From: Flectobacillus sp.
Lineage (GTDB): Bacteria > Bacteroidota > Bacteroidia > Cytophagales > Spirosomataceae
Assembly: GCA_029865665.1 (NCBI GenBank)
Contig: JARXAV010000335.1
Coordinates: 1-8,869, forward strand
DNA: 8,869 nucleotides
Direction: 5' to 3'
Shown: piece by piece, positions 1 through 6,508 of the stretch
Layout of the letters: every line of letters starts with the position of its first letter
Position numbering within the stretch: the stretch's first letter is position 1
Notes under the pieces: generated by a model
The model's database searches: none
What the model was told of the DNA's origin: nothing
What the model saw: the letters and a program-made list of their open reading frames with translations, nothing else
Translations under genes and position numbers: made by a program

Positions 1-791
1 GGATAGTTCTTTACCAAATAGTTATTGATGGATGATGGGATAATAATGAGGAGTAAAATCCAGCTGGCAAATAAGAACACTGCATTATAATTTGAACTTT
101 TCTGGAAAGCCGTAACCACAAATGTTAGCACAAACCAAAAAATGAGATACAATACGGATAGAAGTGAAAAAGTGACAAAAGCCGTATCAAAGGGTATTCC
201 TAAAAAAGGGATGGCAATCCCCAAAAGTAGGCATAGCAGACAGAGTATCATACCGAAACGCACCATAAACTGCTGAAGAATGTACTTCATTAAGTTTTCA
301 CTTTGAATAACGATGATTCGCCACGTTCCATTCTCCTTTTCTTCTGAAATAATGTTGTAAGTTAGTGCTATAATAAACAAAGGAAATAGGTAGATTAAGA
401 CGAAACTAAAGTCCAGATTCCCCATTAATAAATTGCTTGGATTAGTTAGTTCCGAATCGTAGCGTTGAGCTTCTATACCTCGTATTGTCATTTGCTGGAT
501 AGAAGGGTTTATATCTCTTTGACCGATAGATAAACCTGAAATGGGCGTAACCGTATTGACAAACGAAAACCTGAGGTAATATAGGAGTAGCCCGAGTTCC
601 TCTTTGTTATGTTGGATGGTACGAGCAAAATGTTCTTGTTGATACTTGGTTAACTCTTCCGTGTGTTTGTGTTGTCTATCCAAAAATTGTTTACCCACTA
701 CAAGACTCAAAAGACCCACACCTAGCAGGAAAACCAAGCCAATTTTTATACTTTTAGCTCTAATTATATTTTTAAAAATCAACGAAATCAT
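1..791 (-). CDS. ABC-2 type permease, second subunit (partial, C-terminus beyond the window)
   Basis: This is probably the second membrane subunit of the ABC transporter encoded upstream. The frame is open from the ATG at 791-789 to the window edge, giving 263 codons. The start is supported by an ATGA overlap (788-791) with the stop of the preceding permease, typical of translational coupling. Visible in the translation are an N-terminal membrane segment (about residues 15-35), a long polar extracytoplasmic stretch (about 36-135), then several hydrophobic segments. Right after the second membrane segment comes the ABC-2 permease motif SEEKENGTWR, which resembles SERESGMLK in the neighbouring permease. 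The two permeases share this architecture, so they may form a heterodimer served by the single ATPase at 4710-5405. The same family (DUF3526/NosY-like) is likely for both. Substrate is unknown. Confidence 0.85.
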   Translation of the reverse strand, partial: MISLIFKNIIRAKSIKIGLVFLLGVGLLSLVVGKQFLDRQHKHTEELTKYQQEHFARTIQHNKEELGLLLYYLRFSFVNTVTPISGLSIGQRDINPSIQQMTIRGIEAQRYDSELTNPSNLLMGNLDFSFVLIYLFPLFIIALTYNIISEEKENGTWRIIVIQSENLMKYILQQFMVRFGMILCLLCLLLGIAIPFLGIPFDTAFVTFSLLSVLYLIFWFVLTFVVTAFQKSSNYNAVFLFASWILLLIIIPSSINNYLVKNY

Positions 792-2230
792 ATTGCTTTA
801 AGTCTTTTTGAAAGTACATGAATAAAGGAAAAAAGGACAATAACCCAACCCAACAAAGCGATAAGAGAATTTAATTCAGCTTGAAGAGTCTCCGCAATGG
901 TTAAAGGCTCAAATCTAAAGTCGGGTACGGACTTCCACATTTTTTTATCTACTCTACTATGCTTATCTGCTGACGTTGTGGTATGATTACTGACGTATTT
1001 GATTTGCAAATCATTCATTTTTTGAGCCATTAAAAAACGGTAACTTTCAGCTTGTCGTTGGAAGGCTGCATAACTTGCAAAATCCGTCCCTGTAAGTGCC
1101 ATGGATAAGTTTTTCACGGCCGTAAAGGGATTGACAAAAGCTATTATTTGAGAAAAACTATTCTGTTTGGCGAATATTCGGAAGAGTCCATCCTGATGAG
1201 CGGAGTAGATACCCGAACTAATACGTTCTCCTTCTTTCATCTGAAAACCCTTATAATTAAAAGGTAATTGCTGAACAGAATCAACTTTATACACCGTTAA
1301 TAGGGAGTCTTTTAATGCCTTAAAATAAGGGTCATTTGAATTATGGCTGTCGCCTACGTTGAGAATATCTTGCTCTATGGATGCTTCAAAAGCGACTTTA
1401 GAAGGCAGTTCATACACTGCGTTACCCAAGGCTTGAGAAACCCGAGGCAAAATAATGGTAAATAATAGCCAAAGCCCAATTAACGTTGTTAAAGCCGTTT
1501 TTGAGGTGTTGCTCACTGCCGATATGAGTACAATAACCACACAAAATATACTCAGGTAAGTAAAGTACAATGTGCTTAACAAGGTCATTCTTATGATGTT
1601 ATCTTCGGTAATAGATACATCCTGAAGTGTTGCCCAGAGTGACATCACGAGTATCATTGTTGGGAAAAAAAAGAAAGACATAAGGCTCACTAATCCTAAA
1701 CTCTTTCCTACAATCAATTGCTTCCAAGTGAGTCCTTGGCTAAGTAACATCTTCAGCATTCCACTCTCTCGTTCGGATGAAATGCTAGAGAATCCGATGA
1801 AAATAAGAAATAAGGGTAATAAGAGTTGTAGAATCATGGCTACGCTAATTTCCCCAAAACGAAGTAGGCCAGTAGCGAAGCTAGCTTCTGAAAAATTGAC
1901 GGTATTTTGCTTATGAGCCTCTAAAAAAACGGTATTCCCCAAAAAACTATCCATCCCAAAATCAAATGCACTCAGGGCTGTTTTCGGGCGAAAAGCGAAG
2001 TGACCAAAATGAGCCATTCGATGCGGATTTTTATCAGGATTATTCAGCCAATCCCGACGGGCTTCTGCTTGGTATTTTCGCTTAACCTCCTCTTGTTTCT
2101 TGAAATTTGACCAACCAGAAAAGGTGGCAAAAAGTAACAAACCTCCAATGAGCAAGGAAAGAATCAAGACAGCCCTGTTGCTTAGAACTGTCTTGATAAA
2201 TAGGTTAGCGATTAAAAAAAGTTTGTTCAT
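788..2230 (-). CDS. ABC-2 type permease with large extracytoplasmic domain (DUF3526-like), 480 aa
   Basis: This is an inner-membrane subunit of an exporter-type ABC transporter. Membrane segments are visible at about residues 20-39, 130-150, 178-200, 220-240, 245-262 and 453-473. Between the first and second lies a polar extracytoplasmic domain of about 90 residues containing HRMAHFGHFAFRP and then FLEAHKQN, which I recall as characteristic of DUF3526 permeases. A second soluble region spans about 265-450. After the second membrane segment comes the ABC-2 coupling motif SSERESGMLKMLLSQG (about 151-166). It begins 5 bp after the receptor stop codon and overlaps the next permease by 4 bp, so it sits in one operon with receptor and ATPase. 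Family membership is strong. The transported substrate cannot be read from the sequence; metal complexes, peptides or lipids are all possible. Confidence 0.92.
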   Translation of the reverse strand: MNKLFLIANLFIKTVLSNRAVLILSLLIGGLLLFATFSGWSNFKKQEEVKRKYQAEARRDWLNNPDKNPHRMAHFGHFAFRPKTALSAFDFGMDSFLGNTVFLEAHKQNTVNFSEASFATGLLRFGEISVAMILQLLLPLFLIFIGFSSISSERESGMLKMLLSQGLTWKQLIVGKSLGLVSLMSFFFFPTMILVMSLWATLQDVSITEDNIIRMTLLSTLYFTYLSIFCVVIVLISAVSNTSKTALTTLIGLWLLFTIILPRVSQALGNAVYELPSKVAFEASIEQDILNVGDSHNSNDPYFKALKDSLLTVYKVDSVQQLPFNYKGFQMKEGERISSGIYSAHQDGLFRIFAKQNSFSQIIAFVNPFTAVKNLSMALTGTDFASYAAFQRQAESYRFLMAQKMNDLQIKYVSNHTTTSADKHSRVDKKMWKSVPDFRFEPLTIAETLQAELNSLIALLGWVIVLFSFIHVLSKRLKAI

Positions 2231-2235
2231 GCGTA

Positions 2236-4698
2236 TTAAAATTTATAATTCATTGTCAACATCATATTGCGTGGAGCTCCAGGGAATAACCTCAAATAAG
2301 TTTGAGCTCCCGTCCAGTAAGTTTCATTCGTTACGTTATTCATATTAATAGAAACCTGGACATTACTTTTGGCAGGAGTGTAATAAACAGCCATGTCCAA
2401 TAGGGTGTAAGCAGGTACTTCAAAGGTTCTCACAAACCAAGGCACTTTGCTTCCGCTATGTTGTACTCCTAAGCCAACACCCAAATCTTTTAAAACCGAT
2501 TTAGCACCGAAGTTGTAACGTGTCCATAAATTCGCACTGTGCCGAGGGGTATTTTCCTTACGTTGACCAATAAGCGACGCATCTTTGTCCATTATAATCG
2601 TTGCATCGACATAGCTATACGAAGCATTTACTTGCCAGTTTGTCAAAAGATAACCTGCTAAATCTACTTCAAACCCGCTACTTCGGTCGGCACCACGCTG
2701 TACCAATAAATCAGGATTCGTTGGATCATTGGCATTCATCAGAATATTTTTTTGATTGATTTGATAAACAGATGCCGTCAAACTCATTCGATTTTTAAAT
2801 ACATCGGCTTTTACCCCCAATTCCTTCAAGTCACTTTCCAGTGGTTTGAATGCCGCAGCAGACTTCTCTGTCCAAAAGAAATTCCCTGTGCTAGGCATCA
2901 ACGTAACGGTATTTGACTGTGGCTGATAGCCTTCTAAATAAGTACCATACACATTTACATTTTTCGTAACCGCATACGTAAGTCCAATTCTCGGCAATAA
3001 TTTATTATTTGTAAACGAATTCTCATTAGGTGCTTGATAAAACGTGATGTCTTCAAACCATTCATTTCTCAGACTCAATAACAAGGAAAACTTATTCCAT
3101 TGAATCATGTCTTGAACATAGGCCGCTTGCGTAGTAGTCAAAGCAGAAGGAATCACCGTACGCACATTAAGCGAGTAATCACTGATGTTTCTTACGGTAT
3201 AACTGGGGTTACTTAAATCGACGAAGTTTACATTTTGTTTCGGGAACACAACTCCGCCAATGGTCACGGTTTGATAGTTTGCAGCATTTGCCACTACAAA
3301 AGAACTAGCCACAGAACCGTCTTTTAGTAAAAATCCACGAGCAGAGTTTTGACCTCCGCCTTTCTGTTTCTGCCAACTTTGCAAATCATAGCCTACCAAT
3401 AATTTGTGATTTACGTTACCTGTTTTAAAATCAAAATTGGTATAAAGATTTACATTATCAACATTCCACAATTGCTTACGCTGAACAAATTGCATTCCTG
3501 CCAAAGAAGTCACTTGCTTACCCGTCAAATCTGTTGCAAAAGCATTTGTTGTACGATGTTCTTGTAAATCTTCCGTCCAAGTTTGCTTCATGTAAGACGC
3601 ATTAAAGCTGATGTTTTTTGTAAATTTATGCGTCAAATTTGCCATCAAGATTAACTCTTTTGAGTTGAAAAAGTCATTTGATGCACCCAAATTCAAGCTA
3701 ATAGGCGTACTATTGAGGCTAGTCACGCCAGCTACAGCTCCAAAAATGGGCTGTCCTCTGTCTAGGTTTCCATGTAAGTTACTTATAATCATCTCTGCAT
3801 TTATTGCCGTCTTTGCATTTGGGATGTATGAAATTGAAGGGGACAATAAAAATGAATTATTTTTCACTAAATCACGGTAACTTCCTGCTTCTTGATAAGC
3901 CCCATTTAAACGATATAGTAGCGTTTTACTTTCATTTAATGGCCCTGTAAAATCTAACGTACCTCTCAACGTACTGAAACTACCCGCACTCATACTCACC
4001 TCTTTACGAGCAGTGGCTAAGGGCTTTTTCGTAACCAAATTGATACTTCCTCCAGGGTCAACCGACGAGAAGGTAGCACTTGAAGGGCCTTTAATTACTT
4101 CTACTCGTTCAATATTGCTGGTAATAGGTTGTAAAAAGTAATATTGTCGAGTACGCATTCCATTGATAATTTGCCCTTCTTCGTTCTGACTAATCCCACG
4201 AATGTTGTATTGATTATAGAAACTAGATGGACTAACTCCACTAACATTTTTTACGGCATCTGCCAATTGAAACGCCTGTCTGTCTGCAATTAACTCTTTG
4301 GTCACAGAGGCAATTGCTTGAGGAATGTCCTTATTGAAAGCGGCAATCTTTGTGGCAGAAAAAGAATAATCACTCTGGTAGTTTTTGTTGCCTCGTCCAA
4401 TCACCTCTACACTTTGTAACTCGGTAGTCTGAGGACTTAATTGAATAGCTAAAGGGGTATTTTTCGCTTTTAACACTAAAGTTTTGTAGCCCACAAAAGA
4501 CACTCGAATGTTACCAGAGCCATCAAGTGAAAAATTCCCATCGGAGTCACTAACAGTACCTTTATTCGTATCTATTAATTGAATGGTAACACCTGCAATT
4601 GCTTGATTGGTAACAATATCCGTTACTTTCCCTTTAATGTTTTGAGCCTGTAAATAAGTGGCTGTCAATAATAAGATAACCGTTAAAATTTGTTTCAT
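2236..4698 (-). CDS. TonB-dependent outer-membrane receptor, siderophore-receptor type, 820 aa
   Basis: This is an energised importer across the outer membrane, expected to work with TonB-ExbBD. Residues 1-18 form a signal peptide, with cleavage expected after LQA. Residues about 21-88 are a CarboxypepD_reg-like beta-sandwich (IKGKVTD, GVTIQLI, SDGNFSL, FVGYKT), common in Bacteroidota receptors. LQSVEVIGR (about 95-102) is a possible TonB box. The plug spans about 120-225 and shows YNIRGIS, ERVEVIKGPSSATF and DPGGSINLVTKKP, as in FhuA/FecA-like siderophore receptors. The rest is a beta-barrel ending in the aromatic NYKF, as expected for outer-membrane insertion. Length is normal and the gene looks intact. 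There is no adjacent SusD gene, which argues against glycan uptake. It lies 11 bp after the ATPase and 5 bp before the permease, inside the ABC operon. The ligand is probably a metal chelate, but this is inference. Confidence 0.95.
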   Translation of the reverse strand: MKQILTVILLLTATYLQAQNIKGKVTDIVTNQAIAGVTIQLIDTNKGTVSDSDGNFSLDGSGNIRVSFVGYKTLVLKAKNTPLAIQLSPQTTELQSVEVIGRGNKNYQSDYSFSATKIAAFNKDIPQAIASVTKELIADRQAFQLADAVKNVSGVSPSSFYNQYNIRGISQNEEGQIINGMRTRQYYFLQPITSNIERVEVIKGPSSATFSSVDPGGSINLVTKKPLATARKEVSMSAGSFSTLRGTLDFTGPLNESKTLLYRLNGAYQEAGSYRDLVKNNSFLLSPSISYIPNAKTAINAEMIISNLHGNLDRGQPIFGAVAGVTSLNSTPISLNLGASNDFFNSKELILMANLTHKFTKNISFNASYMKQTWTEDLQEHRTTNAFATDLTGKQVTSLAGMQFVQRKQLWNVDNVNLYTNFDFKTGNVNHKLLVGYDLQSWQKQKGGGQNSARGFLLKDGSVASSFVVANAANYQTVTIGGVVFPKQNVNFVDLSNPSYTVRNISDYSLNVRTVIPSALTTTQAAYVQDMIQWNKFSLLLSLRNEWFEDITFYQAPNENSFTNNKLLPRIGLTYAVTKNVNVYGTYLEGYQPQSNTVTLMPSTGNFFWTEKSAAAFKPLESDLKELGVKADVFKNRMSLTASVYQINQKNILMNANDPTNPDLLVQRGADRSSGFEVDLAGYLLTNWQVNASYSYVDATIIMDKDASLIGQRKENTPRHSANLWTRYNFGAKSVLKDLGVGLGVQHSGSKVPWFVRTFEVPAYTLLDMAVYYTPAKSNVQVSINMNNVTNETYWTGAQTYLRLFPGAPRNMMLTMNYKF

Positions 4699-4709
4699 AA
4701 AGTCAACTA

Positions 4710-5405
4710 TTAAACTGTTTGTAAGTAAAGCTCTTCTAACTCATTTGCCGAAATCAGGGCAGTATCGAGAATGCGTACTAAATTTCCTTCCTTCATAATC
4801 CCAATACGGTGGGCGACCTCTTTGGCTCTAAAAATATCGTGGGTTGCCATAAGGATAGCCGTTCCATTGGCTGACAACTCTTTCAAAATTTCAGAAAACT
4901 CATTTGATGCCTTTGGGTCTAGTCCAGAAGTAGGCTCATCTAACAACAAAGCAGTTGCTTTTTTAGCCAACGCAATCGCAATTCCTACCTTCTGACGCAT
5001 CCCTTTTGAATAACCACCCAATAGTTTTGCATGAGCCATCTCCTGTAAACCTGCCTTCGTCAAAAACAGTCGTAAGTCTTCGTTTGAATACTCAAAACCT
5101 GCTAGGGAAGCAAAAAAGCGGAGATTCTCAATACCTGTTAGGTTAGGGTATAACATCACTGTTTCTGGAATATAGGCAATGTATTTTTTAGTCTCAATGG
5201 CATTTTCGGCCACAGAAATGCCATTGACCCAAACCGTTCCTTCAGTGGGTTCTGTGAATCCTAAAAAGAGGTTTATCGTAGTAGTTTTACCCGCTCCATT
5301 TTGCCCCAGAAGAGCAAAAATTTCTCCTGCTTCAATCCTTAGATTCAGTGAGTTAAGAGCCGTGTAATCACCATATTTCTTGGTAAGATTTTGTGTTTCT
5401 AACAT
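4710..5405 (-). CDS. ABC transporter ATP-binding protein, 231 aa
   Basis: This is the cytoplasmic ATPase that should power the two downstream permeases. All core motifs are present: Walker A GQNGAGKTT (34-42), Q-loop region YIPE (78-81) with Glu where many families have Gln, signature YSKGMRQK (132-139), Walker B ALLLDEP with catalytic Glu157, D-loop SGLD (160-163) and switch His189 in ATHD. The YIPE loop and the SKGM signature are the forms usual in ABC-2 (NatA/NosF-like) exporters, not in binding-protein-dependent metal importers. No periplasmic binding protein is encoded nearby, which agrees. Length is normal. It is the first intact gene of the operon, 76 bp downstream of the cobW remnant. 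I see no convincing promoter in that gap, so transcription may start at the promoter before the remnant. Confidence 0.95.
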   Translation of the reverse strand: MLETQNLTKKYGDYTALNSLNLRIEAGEIFALLGQNGAGKTTTINLFLGFTEPTEGTVWVNGISVAENAIETKKYIAYIPETVMLYPNLTGIENLRFFASLAGFEYSNEDLRLFLTKAGLQEMAHAKLLGGYSKGMRQKVGIAIALAKKATALLLDEPTSGLDPKASNEFSEILKELSANGTAILMATHDIFRAKEVAHRIGIMKEGNLVRILDTALISANELEELYLQTV

Positions 5406-5481
5406 GATTATTAATTAGTTTTCAAGACATTTATCATAAGTTCTCGCTACAAAAAGGGGAGCAAGTCTTATCTGGTTTTTC

Positions 5482-5788
5482 CTAAAAAGTCTTAGGGAAC
5501 GGATCTATGAATGATGCTCCATTTTCCATTTGAACGATTTCCTCTTCTGTACAAAGACAGTTTCTCAATTCTTTTGTGATTAATACTTCATCTAACTCTT
5601 GGCCAATGCAAGATATGCTCTTTTGAAACCAACTGAGCATCAATGTTCACTTCACTCATGTCATTTACAATGACTGCCACTTTTAACCCCTCTTTGTTGT
5701 GAAGAATATGATTTAATAAAGTGGTTTTTCCTGCACCCAAAAAACCACTGAGTACAGTAACAGGTAATTTTTTTAGTTGATTTTCCAT
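5482..5788 (-). pseudogene. Internally deleted, frameshifted COG0523 (CobW-like) GTPase remnant
   Basis: This is the relic of a G3E-family metallochaperone GTPase. From the ATG at 5788-5786 the reading frame encodes 66 residues. They include the P-loop GFLGAGKTT (about 15-23) and [11 protein letters not shown] (about 40-50), clear COG0523 landmarks, and end at a stop at 5588-5590. From about 5625 another frame reads IGQELDE, then CLCTEEE and DPFPKTF, stopping at 5484-5482; this resembles the C-terminal end of the same family (FIGQ..D, CLLTEEE, DPFP). Full-length members run to several hundred residues. The CxCC metal-binding motif, the rest of the GTPase domain and most of the C-terminal domain are therefore missing, with the junction near 5610-5628. 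A start at 5887 in the same frame would translate the operator repeats and is unlikely. The N-terminal 66-residue peptide may still be made but should be non-functional. Confidence 0.85.
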
Positions 5789-5824
5789 AGCGGGTAATCT
5801 ATTATGAATGCCTTGTACGGCGAA

Positions 5825-5850
5825 TTTTAAATTGCAACAATGATGCAAAA
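5825..5850 (-). promoter_or_regulatory. Operator-like repeat, copy 1 (Fur/Zur-family style palindrome)
   Basis: This is a 26-bp unit repeated identically 39 bp away. Its core, TTGCAACAATGATGCAA at 5832-5848, is an interrupted palindrome of 8-1-8 with one mismatched pair, a geometry typical of Fur-family operators. It overlaps the -7 element and the predicted transcription start. Zur is my guess, because COG0523 genes are frequent Zur targets; the sequence alone does not prove which regulator binds. Confidence 0.55.
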
Positions 5851-5876
5851 GTAGGAGCAATGTTTTTAAATTGCAA
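5846..5876 (-). promoter_or_regulatory. Bacteroidota-type promoter for the cobW remnant and probably the ABC/receptor operon
   Basis: On the minus strand TACTTTTG (5853-5846) matches the Bacteroidota -7 consensus TAnnTTTG exactly. A TTG (5876-5874) lies 20 bases upstream, at the expected distance for the -33 TTTG element. Transcription would start near 5840, about 50 bases before the cobW start codon. Both elements are overlapped by the palindromic repeats described separately, so the promoter looks built for repression. Confidence 0.6.
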
Positions 5877-5889
5877 CAATGATGCAAAA
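5864..5889 (-). promoter_or_regulatory. Operator-like repeat, copy 2 (Fur/Zur-family style palindrome)
   Basis: This is identical over 26 bp to the copy at 5825-5850, with its palindromic core at 5871-5887. It overlaps the predicted -33 element. The 13 bp between the two units are not conserved, so the identity is unlikely to be simple recent tandem slippage. Centre-to-centre spacing is 39 bp, not far from four helical turns, so two bound dimers could lie on roughly the same face of the DNA. Confidence 0.55.
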
Positions 5890-6382
5890 ATAAAAATATG
5901 AATGGAGGAAGAAAGAGGTAGGTGATAAGAAACCGCTACTCGATTATTTTTCAAGACTACTAGGCATTTTATTGATGTAAAAGTAGAGGTGTAAATTGTT
6001 GATTTTCAATAGTTTGTTTGCCCGTGTTGCTATGAAAAAAGTCTTGTTTCTTAGATTTAGTCGGATTATCGAATGGCTGATTTAGGCTATTTCCTAATAA
6101 GAAAAACAAATCATTATATTTTTTATGTAGGACTTCCCCCTTGTTAAAACCAATCTCACACTCAGTGGTATAAGGATAGTACAAAGCTGTTACTAGCTAC
6201 GCAAGGAGGAACACTCAAATTGCCCTATTTTTTTGTTTTATTATCCTTTTCTAAGAAAGTTTCCCAAAACATTACCGTATAATAACTTTATCTAAGAATG
6301 TCTCTTCAAATTGTATAATTTTAGGACTAGGAATGAGTAGAATAGCTGATGTAATTTTACATGAAATCTTTAAGACAAGCCA
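5890..6382. other. Mostly non-coding spacer between two divergent modules
   Basis: This AT-rich stretch separates the minus-strand ABC/receptor operon from the plus-strand polysaccharide locus. Reading both strands I find no tRNA, no insertion-sequence ends and no recognisable gene fragment. The only open frame of note is a doubtful 71-codon ORF at 5969-6184, listed separately. I see no convincing hairpin plus T-run terminator; none is needed, since both flanking transcripts diverge from here. Confidence 0.5.
5969..6184 (-). CDS. Doubtful small ORF, 71 aa, unknown
   Basis: This open frame lies in otherwise empty DNA and runs in the direction of the cobW remnant. The peptide is polar, rich in Asn, Gln, Lys and Phe. 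It has no signal peptide, membrane segment, Cys pair or motif that I recognise. There is no clear ribosome binding site or TAnnTTTG promoter before it. I list it only because it is not a shadow of another gene; chance openness in AT-rich DNA is the likelier explanation. Confidence 0.12.
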   Translation of the reverse strand: MYYPYTTECEIGFNKGEVLHKKYNDLFFLLGNSLNQPFDNPTKSKKQDFFHSNTGKQTIENQQFTPLLLHQ

Positions 6383-6415
6383 TTGTAGCTTTATTCAAAT
6401 AAAAGTTTAATTTTG
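6383..6415 (+). promoter_or_regulatory. Bacteroidota-type promoter for the polysaccharide export genes
   Basis: TAATTTTG at 6408-6415 is an exact match to the TAnnTTTG -7 element. The nearest upstream TTG (6383-6385) is 22 bases away, slightly longer than usual for the -33 box, so the upstream half is weak. Transcription would begin near 6421, leaving a leader of roughly 90 bases before the ATG at 6509. Confidence 0.45.
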
Positions 6416-6418
6416 TAA

Positions 6419-6459
6419 ACTATCGGACTTTTTTTAAGTATTTTTCGTGTATCGATAGT
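6419..6459 (+). repeat. Short inverted repeat in the leader of the export lipoprotein gene
   Basis: ACTATCG (6419-6425) and CGATAGT (6453-6459) are perfect inverted repeats with a 27-base T-rich loop; a G-U pair could extend the stem by one. The left arm overlaps the predicted transcription start. It could be an operator half-site pair or a weak 5' hairpin. A chance occurrence is also possible. Confidence 0.3.
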
Positions 6460-6508
6460 AGAATAGTCATTATCCCTAACAGCGTAAACATACAAAATCT
6501 CAAAAAAC

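Noticed and set aside
3611..3880. Plus-strand open frame inside the receptor gene
   Set aside because: It is antisense to a well-conserved receptor coding region, shows no recognisable domain and has no promoter. The same reasoning removes the plus-strand frames at 1728-1916, 2100-2348, 4771-4995 and 5179-5367.
2236..4698. Assigning the receptor to a named siderophore such as ferrichrome or citrate
   Set aside because: Plug motifs place it among siderophore-type receptors, but ligand specificity cannot be read from the barrel sequence.
4710..5405. The Q-loop Gln replaced by Glu in the ATPase as a sign of inactivation
   Set aside because: The YIPE form is common in ABC-2 type ATPases, and all other catalytic motifs are intact.
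5481..5496. Inverted repeat CCTAA/TTAGG at the end of the cobW remnant as a terminator
   Set aside because: The stem is only 5 bp and no U-run follows in the transcript direction; an A-run follows instead. It is too weak to separate the remnant from the ABC operon.
5789..5887. An upstream in-frame start that would add 33 residues, with a repeated HHCCNLK peptide, to the cobW remnant
   Set aside because: The repeated peptide is only the translation of the two operator repeats, whose 39-bp spacing happens to be a multiple of three. It also contains the promoter, so it should not be in the mRNA. The family normally starts a few residues before the P-loop, as the ATG at 5788 does.
5825..5889. 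Possible start of a CRISPR array
   Set aside because: There are only two units, with a 13-bp spacer and an internal palindrome over promoter elements. No cas gene is present.
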